Assembly: GCA_023432805.1 (NCBI GenBank) | Contig: JAEYUG010000104.1 | Coordinates: forward strand, 11,921-75,920 | Direction: 5' to 3' | Origin: Bacteroidota bacterium | GTDB taxonomy: Bacteria; Bacteroidota; Ignavibacteria; SZUA-365 | Length of the DNA: 64,000 nt | Shown here: one piece after another, positions 1 through 8,714 of the stretch | Layout of the letters: each line of letters begins with the position of its first letter | Numbering within the stretch: the stretch's first letter is position 1 | Translations under genes and position numbers: made by a program | The notes under the pieces: generated by a model | The model's input: the letters and a program-made list of their open reading frames with translations, nothing else | What the model was told of the DNA's origin: nothing | Databases searched by the model: none

Positions 1-70
1 AGCGGTTCAGTACCGGACACTCGACCGGAAGATGTGGGCGTGAACGTGTGTGTGCGTGAGGTGGCTGGAT

Positions 71-892
71 TCAGCGCGTGCGGAGTTGCTCGCGCAATAT
101 GAGCATCAAAAAACGCGGGAGGCGCAGGATGTAGCGTCGCCACAGCCTCCGTGGTTCCTGTACGAGACGCGCAGTCCACTCGAGACCAAACTTCCACATC
201 CATCTCGGAGGACGAACCGTCATACCAGTGAGCAAATCAAAGCACGCGCCGACCGCGAAGACAACCCGTGCGGTAGAGCTAATCATGACGAATTGCTGCA
301 TCGTGTTCTGTCGGGCTCCCCCCATGCCAAGCACGATCATGTCGGGTCGCGCACCCGATACGATGCCCATCCATTCGTCGGGGGTTCTGGTTGTCCACCC
401 ATCGATGGCGTATGCGTGCGTAGCGGGGAAACCCATGGCCTCGAGTGCTGTGGGCATACGGGATACAACATCTGATGTCCCACCGATGCACAGGATTCTA
501 CTACCATGCATCGCAGCGAGGGAGATCGCCGCAATGTTAAAATCGGGATTTGAAAATCGAGGGTAGCGGATGTTTGAGAACAACCGCAGCATCATATGCA
601 CGGCGATACCCTCGGGTGCGACGATGTCGCACTGCTCGAGGGACTGACGAAGGTTATCGTCTGATTCGGCCAGTAACAACGTATCGAAGTGGGCATACGT
701 CATCGTGACCGGGTCGCCGCCCTCGAGGGCCTCGCGCATGCGGGCGAGAATGTATGCATCATCGACGCAATCGAGACGTACGCCGAGCAATCGAACAGCA
801 TGCATTTTTTCTGGAGTGGAAACTGCGGCATGTGCATCCGAATCGCCGATTTCCCTTGAACCGGAGAGATTTGTGTTCTTATCCCTTGACAT
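71..892 (-). CDS. WecG/TagA/CpsF-family glycosyltransferase
   Basis: The protein matches the family that transfers N-acetylmannosamine (or a related sugar) from UDP to a lipid-linked acceptor in surface polysaccharide or teichoic acid synthesis. Visible family features are the LLGVRLDCV start of the fold, the TYAHFDTLLLA and VAPEGIAVHMMLRL segments, GGTSDVV, PDMIVLGMGGARQ, and the basic C-terminal EWTARLVQEPRRLWRRY tail that docks on the membrane. No signal peptide is apparent in the core, so it should act on the cytoplasmic face. The start is uncertain: ATGs at 994, 892 and 805 are in frame and none has a clear Shine-Dalgarno. The family-like sequence begins near the 805 start. It is the only polysaccharide gene here, so its partners are presumably outside the window. 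Confidence 0.85.
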   Translation of the reverse strand: MSRDKNTNLSGSREIGDSDAHAAVSTPEKMHAVRLLGVRLDCVDDAYILARMREALEGGDPVTMTYAHFDTLLLAESDDNLRQSLEQCDIVAPEGIAVHMMLRLFSNIRYPRFSNPDFNIAAISLAAMHGSRILCIGGTSDVVSRMPTALEAMGFPATHAYAIDGWTTRTPDEWMGIVSGARPDMIVLGMGGARQNTMQQFVMISSTARVVFAVGACFDLLTGMTVRPPRWMWKFGLEWTARLVQEPRRLWRRYILRLPRFLMLILREQLRTR

Positions 893-1036
893 CTGCATAC
901 GAAATGCGTACACTTGCGCAGTCACCAGAAAGAGTGGAGGAAGTATCGAAGAGACACACCCCCACATAAGGTTTTCGACCTGAGCTCCGGTCATACCAAC
1001 GGAGCAATCCTTCTTCAGGATGACAGTAGTAACGAG

Positions 1037-1062
1037 AAGCGGCGATCCATAGATCGCCGCTT
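1037..1062. terminator. Hairpin downstream of the hyd maturation genes
   Basis: A perfect 11-bp inverted repeat (AAGCGGCGATC, loop CATA, GATCGCCGCTT) lies just past the last gene of the leftward hyd cluster. There is no strong U-tract on either strand, so termination is likely but not certain. Confidence 0.5.
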
Positions 1063-1083
1063 ACGCGTTCATGGGGGGAAGTA

Positions 1084-1608
1084 TCAGCCAGCGGTCTCTT
1101 CATCAGACGTGTCCGGCGCTCCGTCCTTGTCGGAACCGAACCAGCCCAGCAGGAGCGACATGAGCATTACGGCGTTCGGATCCTCGCCTTCGAGGAAACT
1201 GCCGTCGAACTGCTCAGTGGCATGCTCATCGGCCAGCGGACGCCAGGTCACCTGATCATCATCATCGAAGGTCGTCTCGTTGATCTCGTATCCAAGCGTC
1301 GCGAGTTTCGCTGCAACGACACCACGCAGGACGCCGGCATCTTCGAGCCAGAGTGTGAGGATGCGCCTGGCAAGGGCGGCGGAGAGATTCGCCTCATCAC
1401 TGATGACGGACACGAGCATCACCGCCGGTGCTTTGGCCATGTTGCGGAAACCCTTCATCTGGTGCTTGCCGGTGGTCAGACGCGCGAGCCCGGCCTTGTC
1501 CTTTGCGAGCGCAGGACGGATGATGGAGTGACGGAACTCACGGTCTTCCATCAACGCAAACACGGCGTTCGCGGGATGGGTGTACACTTGGGGATTGTTG
1601 TCAGTCAT
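1084..1608 (-). CDS. Conserved-looking unknown protein at the end of the hyd cluster
   Basis: I do not recognise this 174-aa protein. The start chosen is the ATG of MTDNNPQVYTHPANAV; a longer reading to 1725 would enter the hydE coding region and has unlikely arginine-rich sequence. It is soluble, with a helical middle (about residues 55-110, LSAALARRILTLWLEDAG) and an acidic C-terminus rich in D and E. No cysteine cluster or membrane segment is visible. It begins 53 nt after hydE on the same strand and is followed by a hairpin, so it is probably the last gene of the hydrogenase transcript. A hydrogenase-related role is inference from position only. Confidence 0.6.
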   Translation of the reverse strand: MTDNNPQVYTHPANAVFALMEDREFRHSIIRPALAKDKAGLARLTTGKHQMKGFRNMAKAPAVMLVSVISDEANLSAALARRILTLWLEDAGVLRGVVAAKLATLGYEINETTFDDDDQVTWRPLADEHATEQFDGSFLEGEDPNAVMLMSLLLGWFGSDKDGAPDTSDEETAG

Positions 1609-1661
1609 GAATCTCGGAAATCCTGGTTGAACGAATGTGAAAGATACGCATTTCCCTGCAC

Positions 1662-2735
1662 TCAGCGCAGTGCATGTCCATGTCCTCCGTCGACGACACG
1701 GCCCGCCGCCGCAACGAGTGCGCACGCTGCAGCATGGATGCGCGTCACATCGTCATGGTCCGGCAGCGTCTTGGGATAGATCCTGTACTGTTGACGGTAT
1801 TGCAGCGGCGTGAAGTTCGGCATGAGCACGTTGGCTCCGCACGAAAACGCACGACGCTGCGCCTCCGCGTCCGCCGTCCCGAGTGCCGTGTTCGCAGGGA
1901 TGTGTGATGCACGTAGCACGATGCGCGCGACGGCGATCGTGCGCAGCGCGAGCGAGACCGATCCCTGCTGTGCATCGCGCAGGGGCGTGTCGGGATTCGG
2001 GATGAAGGGACCGAAGGTCGTCATGCCGGCGCGCAGGTCGCGGCAGAGCAGTATGTCGTCTGCAATGTCGTCGAGCGTCTGCTCCGGAACACCGATCATG
2101 TTGCCGCTGCCGGCCTGATAGCCAAGATGCACGAGCAGTCGAAGGCACTCGAGTCGCGAACCGAAATCCACGCCTGGCTTGATGCGACGAAACAATGCGC
2201 GGTTCGCCGTCTCATGCTTGAGCAGGTAGCGGTCGGCACCCGCCTCACGCCAGATGCGCAGCGTCGCCTCATCACGTACGCCGAGCGACAAGGTGACGGC
2301 AACGTCATGCTGCGTCTTGAGTGTGCGCACGACATGCGCGATCTCATCGGCGGTGTAGACCTCGGCCTCACCGCCCTGCAGGACGATGGTCCGTACCGGC
2401 AGCGCCGCAACCAGAGCGGCACGTGCGATGATCTCGTCGGGATCCATTCTGTAGCGCTCCACCTCCTTGTTCTGGGCGCGCAGACCACAGTACAGGCAGG
2501 CACAATCGCAATGATTGCTGATTTCAATGATCCCGCGCAGATGCACCGTGTCGCCGACATGCGAGCGACGCACACTGTCTGCGCGGTCGAACAGCGATTG
2601 CTCCTCCTCCTCGTTGCGTACATCAAGCAGACGCGCAACATCCGCACGACGATACGAATCGAGGTACAACAGACCGTCGTAGGTGTCGCTTATCCGCAGT
2701 GCGGTGTCCTGTGTCGCAGCATTCATCCAACTCAT
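1662..2735 (-). CDS. hydE: [FeFe]-hydrogenase maturase HydE, radical SAM
   Basis: HydE is one of three maturases (HydE, HydF, HydG) that build the diiron subsite of the [FeFe]-hydrogenase H-cluster. The radical SAM motif CX3CX2C is seen at about residue 75 as CDCACLYC, followed by GLRAQNKEVERYRM. Downstream are TIVLQGGEAEVY and the SGNMIGVPEQTLDDIADDI and TTFGPFIPNPDTPL segments typical of HydE/BioB-type barrels. The length of 357 aa fits the family. Its first codon overlaps the end of hydG by 4 nt, indicating translational coupling. A second possible start, ATG three codons in, cannot be excluded. Confidence 0.93.
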   Translation of the reverse strand: MSWMNAATQDTALRISDTYDGLLYLDSYRRADVARLLDVRNEEEEQSLFDRADSVRRSHVGDTVHLRGIIEISNHCDCACLYCGLRAQNKEVERYRMDPDEIIARAALVAALPVRTIVLQGGEAEVYTADEIAHVVRTLKTQHDVAVTLSLGVRDEATLRIWREAGADRYLLKHETANRALFRRIKPGVDFGSRLECLRLLVHLGYQAGSGNMIGVPEQTLDDIADDILLCRDLRAGMTTFGPFIPNPDTPLRDAQQGSVSLALRTIAVARIVLRASHIPANTALGTADAEAQRRAFSCGANVLMPNFTPLQYRQQYRIYPKTLPDHDDVTRIHAAACALVAAAGRVVDGGHGHALR

Positions 2736-4126
2736 ACGAACACATCCTTCTCGCCGTCATCGATCTGCTTGATCATCCGTTCAGCCATCGCGCGCGCCTT
2801 GTCGGACATTTCCTCCAGCTCGTGCGTGATCATCGTGTCGGCTGCTTCACGCATCTCTGCATCACCGAAGTCATTGACGTATTCCTCAAAGGTGGCCAGT
2901 GCGTTCGGTGCACAGATCCGGCCGATGGTTCCCCCCTTCGCCAACTCCATGAAGCGATCACCGGTGCGGCCGCTGCGGTAGCATGCCGTGCAGAAACTCG
3001 GCAGATATCCGAGCGCGAGCACATCCTTGACCACTTCGTCCATCGGACGATGATCACCGAGTTGAAACTGCTCGCCCAGCGCATGGTCCTCGCTCTCATA
3101 CCCGCCAGGATCGGTTCGCGATCCGGCACTGATCTGCGAAATGCCGACGTCGAAGAGTGTACGGCGTATCTCTGCGCTCTCACGGGTGGAGAGGATCATT
3201 CCGGTGTAGGGAACTGCGAGGCGCAACACCGCAATCAACGTGCGGAAGTCGTCGTCGGCGACCGTCCAGGGCGAGTTCGTCGAATCCAGCGGTGCGTGCA
3301 GTGCCGGTTCGAGCCGCGGCACAGAGATGGTGTGGGGACCCACGCCGTCGTAGGCACGCTCGAGTTCGAAGATGTGTTGCATCATCGCCAGCGTCTCGAA
3401 ACGGTAATCGTACAACCCGTAGAGAACACCGATGCCGACATCGTCGATGCCCGCCTCCATCGCGCGATGCATGGCCGTGACGCGCCAGTCGAAGTCACGC
3501 TTCTTGCCGGAAGGATGCACATGGGCGTAGGTCTCGCGATGATAAGTCTCCTGGAAACACTGGTAGGTTCCGATCCCGAACGAATGCAGCGCACGAAAGT
3601 CCTCGACGGAAAGCGGCGCCGCATTGACGTTCACACGGCGGATGTTGTTGCCCTCCCACCACGTCTCGTATATCGTCTTGACGCATTCGCCGATGTACGC
3701 GATCGACGACTCCTTCGGGTGCTCGCCGGCCACGAGCAGCAGCCGCTTGTGCCCCTGTTCGAGCAGGGCAAGCGTCTCACGACGCACCTGCTCCTGCGTC
3801 AGCGTCGCGCGTTCCAGTTCCTCGTTCTCGCGTCTGAAGGAGCAGTACAGGCAGTTGTTCACGCATCGGTTCGTGACATAGAGCGGCGCAAAGAAGACGA
3901 GCCGGTTGCCGTAGATCTCCCGCTTGACCGCACGTGCGGTCTGGTGGATCTCCTTGCGCATGTCCGGATCGCTGATGCCGAGCAGCACCGCCACGTCTTC
4001 AAGGGTCAGTCGTTCGCGAGTGCGGCTCTTGTCGAGCACCTCGCGCTGCCTCGCTGCATCGCGCAGATCCGGGGCATTGAGGAGGTCAAATATCCTCTTG
4101 TCGTCGATGAAAGTTCCGTCTGTCAT
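2732..4126 (-). CDS. hydG: [FeFe]-hydrogenase maturase HydG, tyrosine lyase
   Basis: HydG cleaves tyrosine to p-cresol, CO and cyanide, the diatomic ligands of the H-cluster iron. The radical SAM site NRCVNNCLYCSF (CX3CX2C) sits at about residues 87-98. The family-specific C-terminal cluster motif is present as FCTACYRSGRTGDRF followed 20 or so residues later by GRICAPNA, giving the CX2CX22C spacing that binds the auxiliary dangler cluster. The length of 464 aa is standard. It lies between the histidine kinase gene (53 nt upstream) and hydE (4-nt overlap). HydF, the scaffold GTPase needed to complete the pathway, is not in this window. Confidence 0.95.
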   Translation of the reverse strand: MTDGTFIDDKRIFDLLNAPDLRDAARQREVLDKSRTRERLTLEDVAVLLGISDPDMRKEIHQTARAVKREIYGNRLVFFAPLYVTNRCVNNCLYCSFRRENEELERATLTQEQVRRETLALLEQGHKRLLLVAGEHPKESSIAYIGECVKTIYETWWEGNNIRRVNVNAAPLSVEDFRALHSFGIGTYQCFQETYHRETYAHVHPSGKKRDFDWRVTAMHRAMEAGIDDVGIGVLYGLYDYRFETLAMMQHIFELERAYDGVGPHTISVPRLEPALHAPLDSTNSPWTVADDDFRTLIAVLRLAVPYTGMILSTRESAEIRRTLFDVGISQISAGSRTDPGGYESEDHALGEQFQLGDHRPMDEVVKDVLALGYLPSFCTACYRSGRTGDRFMELAKGGTIGRICAPNALATFEEYVNDFGDAEMREAADTMITHELEEMSDKARAMAERMIKQIDDGEKDVFV

Positions 4127-4179
4127 TTCTCTATGCTGAATGCTGTCGTGGAATGCCTACCTGGTGAGACTCCGCTTCC

Positions 4180-5592
4180 TCACGCCTCGAGTGGCAGAGT
4201 GATGATGAATGCGCTGCCGGGACGCTCCTCGCCGGCCGAGAGGCGGGAGGGCGATTCCAGGCGAATGCTTCCCTTGTGCTGCCTGATGATGTACTGAACA
4301 ACAGACAAGCCGAGGCCTGTCCCTTCGATGCCTCGCTTCTTCGCGTCGAGACTTCGATAGAAATCATTGAAGATCTTCTGCTGCTCGCCGGCCGCCACGC
4401 CGATTCCGCTGTCCGCGACCTCGATCGACACATCATTGCCGTGCCGGCGGATATGTACTTCGACGGCTCCGCCCTCGGGCGTGTACTTGTGCGCATTCGA
4501 GACGAGGTTGCCGAGCGCCAGCCGCAGCAGCACGGGATCGCCCGTGCAACAAATGTCGGTGTCGGCGTTGGTCCAACTCGATACGCGGATCCTCCTGGCT
4601 GAAAAAAGGATCTGCATTTCCTGAATGATGTCGTCGACGATGCGCGTCACGTTGACATCGACGCGTGTGATCTCCGAGGTCAGTTTGAGCTGTGTGAACT
4701 GGAGGATGTCGTTGATCGTCGTGATCGCTCCCGACAACCGCAGGCGCGATCGCTCGAGGGGATGCTCGAGTTCCTTGCGCACCTCTCCGAAGTTTCGCTC
4801 GAGGATCATGTTCAAGTACGTGATCGCAGCCGTGATCGGCGTCTTCAGATCATGCACGACCGACATCACGTAGCGTGACTTGGCCTGCTCAGCCTCCTCG
4901 AGGGCCGTGTAGGCATTGGTCAGGGCGCGTTCGCGCAGGTACAGCTCCTTCGATACCGAATTCGCGAGGAAGTTGCTGACAAACAGCGTGATGGTGAAGA
5001 TGAGGAAATGTGAGGCGATGTAGATGGGCTGCTGGTAGAGCGGCACTGCAAACAGACCCGTGATCGCATGGTGGGGAAGTCCCCCGGCCGCCTCGAACAC
5101 GGCACCCGTGATCATCAGCACGAGCGCCACAGTGATGATCAGGGCGACCACTGCACCGGGAAGAATCAGACTTCCGATGATGACATGAAAGATGAAGAAG
5201 GGGTAGAATGGGGATTCCACACCACCCGTGACATGGATGAGGGCCATGAGTGCGAGCAGATCCGCGATGATCTGGATGAGCGCGAAATGTAGACCGTGAA
5301 ATCGGGCATGCGCCGCCGGCACATGAGGAAGCAGTCGGGAGAGCACGACATTGTACGCGGCGATCACCACTGCGATCGCCGCGACAGTGTACGTCTCGAT
5401 GGTGAGTCCCACGAGCATTTCCACGGCGAGAACCATGGTCGCGAGCATCCCGACGGCCCACCACCGCAACAGAATCAGCCACCGATTCCGACGGTTGAGT
5501 GCGCGCCAGAAGGTGTCGAACATGATCCAGCTCGGTGTGAGCTCGAAGAGGGGCATGCGAGGAACTCGAACAAATGAGACGACGGGTGACAT
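4180..5592 (-). CDS. Membrane-bound sensor histidine kinase in the hyd operon
   Basis: The N-terminal half (about residues 30-215) holds five to six hydrophobic segments such as VGMLATMVLAVEMLVGL and LILPGAVVALIITVALVLM. A dimerisation/phosphoacceptor helix follows with VVHDLKTPITAA (His near residue 245), then an HATPase domain with LGNLVSNAHKYTPEGG (N-box), VADSGIGVA (G1) and GTGLGLSVVQYIIRQHKGS (G2). No periplasmic sensor domain is visible, so the signal may be sensed in or at the membrane. It sits between hydA and hydG, which makes hydrogenase-linked redox or H2 signalling plausible. The single-domain regulator at the head of the same gene run is an obvious candidate partner. The exact start is uncertain. 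Confidence 0.88.
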   Translation of the reverse strand: MSPVVSFVRVPRMPLFELTPSWIMFDTFWRALNRRNRWLILLRWWAVGMLATMVLAVEMLVGLTIETYTVAAIAVVIAAYNVVLSRLLPHVPAAHARFHGLHFALIQIIADLLALMALIHVTGGVESPFYPFFIFHVIIGSLILPGAVVALIITVALVLMITGAVFEAAGGLPHHAITGLFAVPLYQQPIYIASHFLIFTITLFVSNFLANSVSKELYLRERALTNAYTALEEAEQAKSRYVMSVVHDLKTPITAAITYLNMILERNFGEVRKELEHPLERSRLRLSGAITTINDILQFTQLKLTSEITRVDVNVTRIVDDIIQEMQILFSARRIRVSSWTNADTDICCTGDPVLLRLALGNLVSNAHKYTPEGGAVEVHIRRHGNDVSIEVADSGIGVAAGEQQKIFNDFYRSLDAKKRGIEGTGLGLSVVQYIIRQHKGSIRLESPSRLSAGEERPGSAFIITLPLEA

Positions 5593-5595
5593 CCC

Positions 5596-5630
5596 GCACG
5601 GGGCGGACCGCGATGGCGGCCGCCCCGTGC
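5596..5630. promoter_or_regulatory. Intercistronic hairpin between hydA and the kinase gene
   Basis: An 11-bp perfect inverted repeat (GCACGGGGCGG and CCGCCCCGTGC) with a 13-nt loop fills the 49-nt gap between the hydA stop and the kinase start. There is no U-tract on the minus strand, so it is unlikely to be a full terminator. It could protect the hydABC part of the message or cause partial attenuation before the kinase and maturase genes. Confidence 0.5.
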
Positions 5631-5641
5631 AGGATCATCAA

Positions 5642-7519
5642 TCAGGCAATATACCGACCGCGACGCACGTAATGCGTGTGCAGCAGCTTGTGGGACTTGT
5701 GGCCGCAGGGACCCTCGGGCAGGAACTTCTCGTACAGATACTGCACGTGGGGATTCTCATGCGACTTGCGGAGGTCGAGCTCCGCGTCTTCGCGATAGAT
5801 GGCTTCCGCGCGGGCCTTGCGGATTGCCGGTGATGTTGGAATCGGCTGGCCGCCGCCTCCAAGACATCCGCCCGGACACGCCATGACCTCGATGAAATGC
5901 ACATCGGCGAGCTCGCCGCGCTTGAGCGCTTCCATCACCTGTCGGGCGTTGGCCGTGCCGTGCGCGATCATGAAGTTCAGCGACACGCCCTCGAGGAAAC
6001 TCCACTCGGGCTTGACGTTCTCGAGCTTCACCGACGCCTGGCGCACGCCCTCGAAGCCGCGGCAGGGCGTGATGTCGAGATTGGCGAAGGGCACCTCGCG
6101 TCCGGTCACGATTTCGTAGGCCGTGCGCAGCGCAGCCTCCATCACACCGCCGGTGGCGCCGAAGATGAGTCCCGCTCCCGATGCATCACCGAAGGGATCG
6201 TCGAAATGCGAGGTCGGAAGCTCGGGCAGACGCAGTCCGGCCTCCTTGATCATCTGTGCCATTTCGCGCGCAGTCAGCCCGTAATCGACATCCTTGAATC
6301 CGGAGTCGGTCATCTCGGGCCGGTTGCACTCGAACTTTTTAGCCGAGCAGGGCATGAGCGCCACCGTCACGATGTCTTCGGCGGGGATGCCCTTCTCCTC
6401 GGCGTAGAACGTCTTGATCACCGCACCGAACATCTGCTGCGGGGATTTGCAGGAGGAAAGATAGTCGAGATAATCGGGGTAGAAGTGCTCGATGTACTTG
6501 ATCCATCCGGGGCTGCAGGACGTGAACTGCGGAAGCTTCACAGACGCGTCACCGTCGACCAGCTTGCTCTTGAGACGTAGCAGCAATTCGGTGCCTTCCT
6601 CCATGATCGTCAGGTCGGCGGTGAAGTTGGTGTCGAACACCTTGTCGAAGCCGATCATGCGTGCGGCGGTGTTGAGCTCGCCGGTCATGGAACGGCCTGC
6701 TGCCAGACCGAACTCCTCGCCGATGGCGGCGCGGGGTGCCGGAGCGGTCTGCAGCACGACATGCTTCTTCGGATCGTCGATGGCGCGCCAGATCTCGTCG
6801 CTGGGATCGTTGGCCTTCAGCGCCGCGGTCGGACAGCGGTTGATGCACTGGCCGCAGTTGATGCAGATCACGTCGGCCAGGGGTTTGTCCATGAACGTCG
6901 AGATCGTGGTCTTGTCGCCGCGATGCGTCGATTCGAGTACGCCGACTTCCTGCAGATCGATGCAGGTGCGGACGCAGCGCTTGCAGAGCACGCACTTGTC
7001 CATGTCGCGAATGACCGAGTAGCTCGAGCGGTCGACTTCGTGACGGCGCTCGGTGATGTGTCCGAAGCGATAGCTGTCGACACCATACTCCTTGGCCAGG
7101 CTCTGCAGCTCGCAGTTGTTGTTGCGATGGCACGAATAGCACTCGCCGTAGTGCTCGCTCAGCAGGAGATCCAGGATGTGGCGCCGGGCCTTGCGTACCT
7201 TTTCACTCGTCGTCGACACCTTCATCGGTGCGGTGATCGGGAAGGTGCATGCCGCCTGCAGCGTGCGCATGCCCTCGACCTCGACCGTGCAGACGCGACA
7301 GACGCCCGCCAGACAGAGATCTTCGTGATAGCAGAGCGTGGGGATGTGGATGTTGTGGATCCGGCACGCATCGAGAATTGTCGTGCCGAGAGGAACCTTG
7401 AAGGGAACGCCGTTGATATCGACGGCGACGTCGGAGCCGATCTCGCCCTGCGGCTGCGGGGCGATCACATGCGGCTTGTGACTCGAGGGAGCGCGGTTGG
7501 AAGCGGATTGTATATGCAT
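5642..7519 (-). CDS. hydA: [FeFe] hydrogenase catalytic subunit HydA (multimeric, NADH-linked type)
   Basis: This cytoplasmic catalytic subunit reduces protons or oxidises H2. Domains in order: an N-terminal 2Fe-2S ferredoxin-like domain with CYHEDLCLAGVCRVC (about residues 58-75); a His-containing 4Fe-4S segment HYGECYSCHRNNNC; two 4Fe-4S motifs CVLCKRCVRTC and CINCGQCINRC (about 175-230); the H-cluster domain (about 245-570); and a C-terminal tail. H-cluster motifs are L1 TSCSPGW (about 332), L2 MPCSAKK (about 389) and L3 MACPGGCLGGGGQP (about 545). L1 has Ser where the canonical TSCCP has its second Cys. It is 12 nt downstream of hydB, so HydABC should form an NAD(H)/ferredoxin-linked complex. 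Electron bifurcation is possible but unproven from sequence. Confidence 0.95.
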   Translation of the reverse strand: MHIQSASNRAPSSHKPHVIAPQPQGEIGSDVAVDINGVPFKVPLGTTILDACRIHNIHIPTLCYHEDLCLAGVCRVCTVEVEGMRTLQAACTFPITAPMKVSTTSEKVRKARRHILDLLLSEHYGECYSCHRNNNCELQSLAKEYGVDSYRFGHITERRHEVDRSSYSVIRDMDKCVLCKRCVRTCIDLQEVGVLESTHRGDKTTISTFMDKPLADVICINCGQCINRCPTAALKANDPSDEIWRAIDDPKKHVVLQTAPAPRAAIGEEFGLAAGRSMTGELNTAARMIGFDKVFDTNFTADLTIMEEGTELLLRLKSKLVDGDASVKLPQFTSCSPGWIKYIEHFYPDYLDYLSSCKSPQQMFGAVIKTFYAEEKGIPAEDIVTVALMPCSAKKFECNRPEMTDSGFKDVDYGLTAREMAQMIKEAGLRLPELPTSHFDDPFGDASGAGLIFGATGGVMEAALRTAYEIVTGREVPFANLDITPCRGFEGVRQASVKLENVKPEWSFLEGVSLNFMIAHGTANARQVMEALKRGELADVHFIEVMACPGGCLGGGGQPIPTSPAIRKARAEAIYREDAELDLRKSHENPHVQYLYEKFLPEGPCGHKSHKLLHTHYVRRGRYIA

Positions 7520-7531
7520 GGCCGTGTCTGC

Positions 7532-8704
7532 TTATCGTTGGGCGAGGATTTCATGCTGGAAGTTGGTGAGGATCGAAATGAAGGGATTCGGACTGGACTG
7601 TCCGAGTCCGCACTTCGATGCCACCTGCATCGTGCGGCCGAGATCGATCAGCTCGTTCATGTAGCTGATCGAACAGGTGCCGTGCTCGAGCTTCTCGACT
7701 CCCTCGAGCAGCTTCATGTTGCCGATGCGGCAGGGAGTGCACTGCCCGCAGCTTTCCTCGACGAAGAACTCCATGAAGTTCTTCAGGACGTGCAGCATGT
7801 CGCGCGTCCGGTTGAACACGATCACGGATCCGCCTGTCGGGATGTCTTCGAACGAGAGCGTGCGGTCGAACTGACCTTCGGGAACACACACACCCGAAGC
7901 CCCGCCCACCTGCACAGCCTTCGTGTCGGAAGCCTCCACCATCGCGAGCAACTCGCGGATGGTCGTCCCGAAGGGAATCTCATACACACCCGGTCGGGCA
8001 CAGTCACCCGACACCGACACAAGCTTCGATCCAGTCGACGCGACCGTGCCGAAGGTCTTGAACCACTCGGAGCCCTTGTTGAGAATCACCGATACGCTGG
8101 CGAAGGTCTCAACGTTGTTCACGATGGTCGGGCGTCCGAGATACCCGGTGTTGACCGGGAAGGGAGGACGGTTCCGAGCTTCCCCGCGATGGCCTTCGAG
8201 ACTCTCGATAAGAGCAGTTTCCTCGCCACAGACATAGGCGCCGGATCCGAGACGGATCTCGATGTCGAATGAAAAATCCGTTCCAAGGATGTTGCTGCCC
8301 AGCTTGCCCTGTGCACGCATGTCGGTCAGCGTGGCTTCGAGACCTGCGAGCAGGTAGCGGTACTCGCCACGCAGATAGAGGAAGCCCTTCGAGGCGCCGA
8401 TGGCGTAGGCACCGATCGCCATCCCCTCGAAGACGAGATAGGAGAACTCGTCGAGAAGGACGCGATCCTTGAACGTACCCGGCTCGCCTTCGTCTGCGTT
8501 GCAGACGACGAACTTGCGGTCGCTCTGTGCGGCCGCACCCAGCATCCACTTGGTGCCGGTCGGAAATCCCGCCCCGCCGCGGCCCTTGAGGCCGGACTCG
8601 CGGATCTCCATGATGATGTCCTGACGGGACATCTTGAGCGCCGTGGCGAATGCTTCGCCGTGATGCGCGGATTCGAACAGCACGATACCAGTGCGATTGA
8701 TCAT
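7532..8704 (-). CDS. hydB: HydB, NuoF-like flavoprotein subunit of the hydrogenase
   Basis: This NADH- and FMN-binding subunit resembles NuoF of complex I. The NADH site KGRGGAGFPTGTKW is at about residues 40-53. The FMN segment runs through CNADEGEPGTFKDR and GAYVCGEETALIESLEGHRG. The 4Fe-4S site is EESCGQCTPCRIG with a distal Cys in ASKCGLGQSSPNP near the C-terminus. At 390 aa it lacks both the N-terminal thioredoxin-like 2Fe-2S domain and the C-terminal double 4Fe-4S ferredoxin found in longer HydB proteins of about 600 aa. It is separated from hydC by 10 nt and from hydA by 12 nt, so one transcript is likely. Confidence 0.93.
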   Translation of the reverse strand: MINRTGIVLFESAHHGEAFATALKMSRQDIIMEIRESGLKGRGGAGFPTGTKWMLGAAAQSDRKFVVCNADEGEPGTFKDRVLLDEFSYLVFEGMAIGAYAIGASKGFLYLRGEYRYLLAGLEATLTDMRAQGKLGSNILGTDFSFDIEIRLGSGAYVCGEETALIESLEGHRGEARNRPPFPVNTGYLGRPTIVNNVETFASVSVILNKGSEWFKTFGTVASTGSKLVSVSGDCARPGVYEIPFGTTIRELLAMVEASDTKAVQVGGASGVCVPEGQFDRTLSFEDIPTGGSVIVFNRTRDMLHVLKNFMEFFVEESCGQCTPCRIGNMKLLEGVEKLEHGTCSISYMNELIDLGRTMQVASKCGLGQSSPNPFISILTNFQHEILAQR

Positions 8705-8714
8705 GGCCTCCTCC

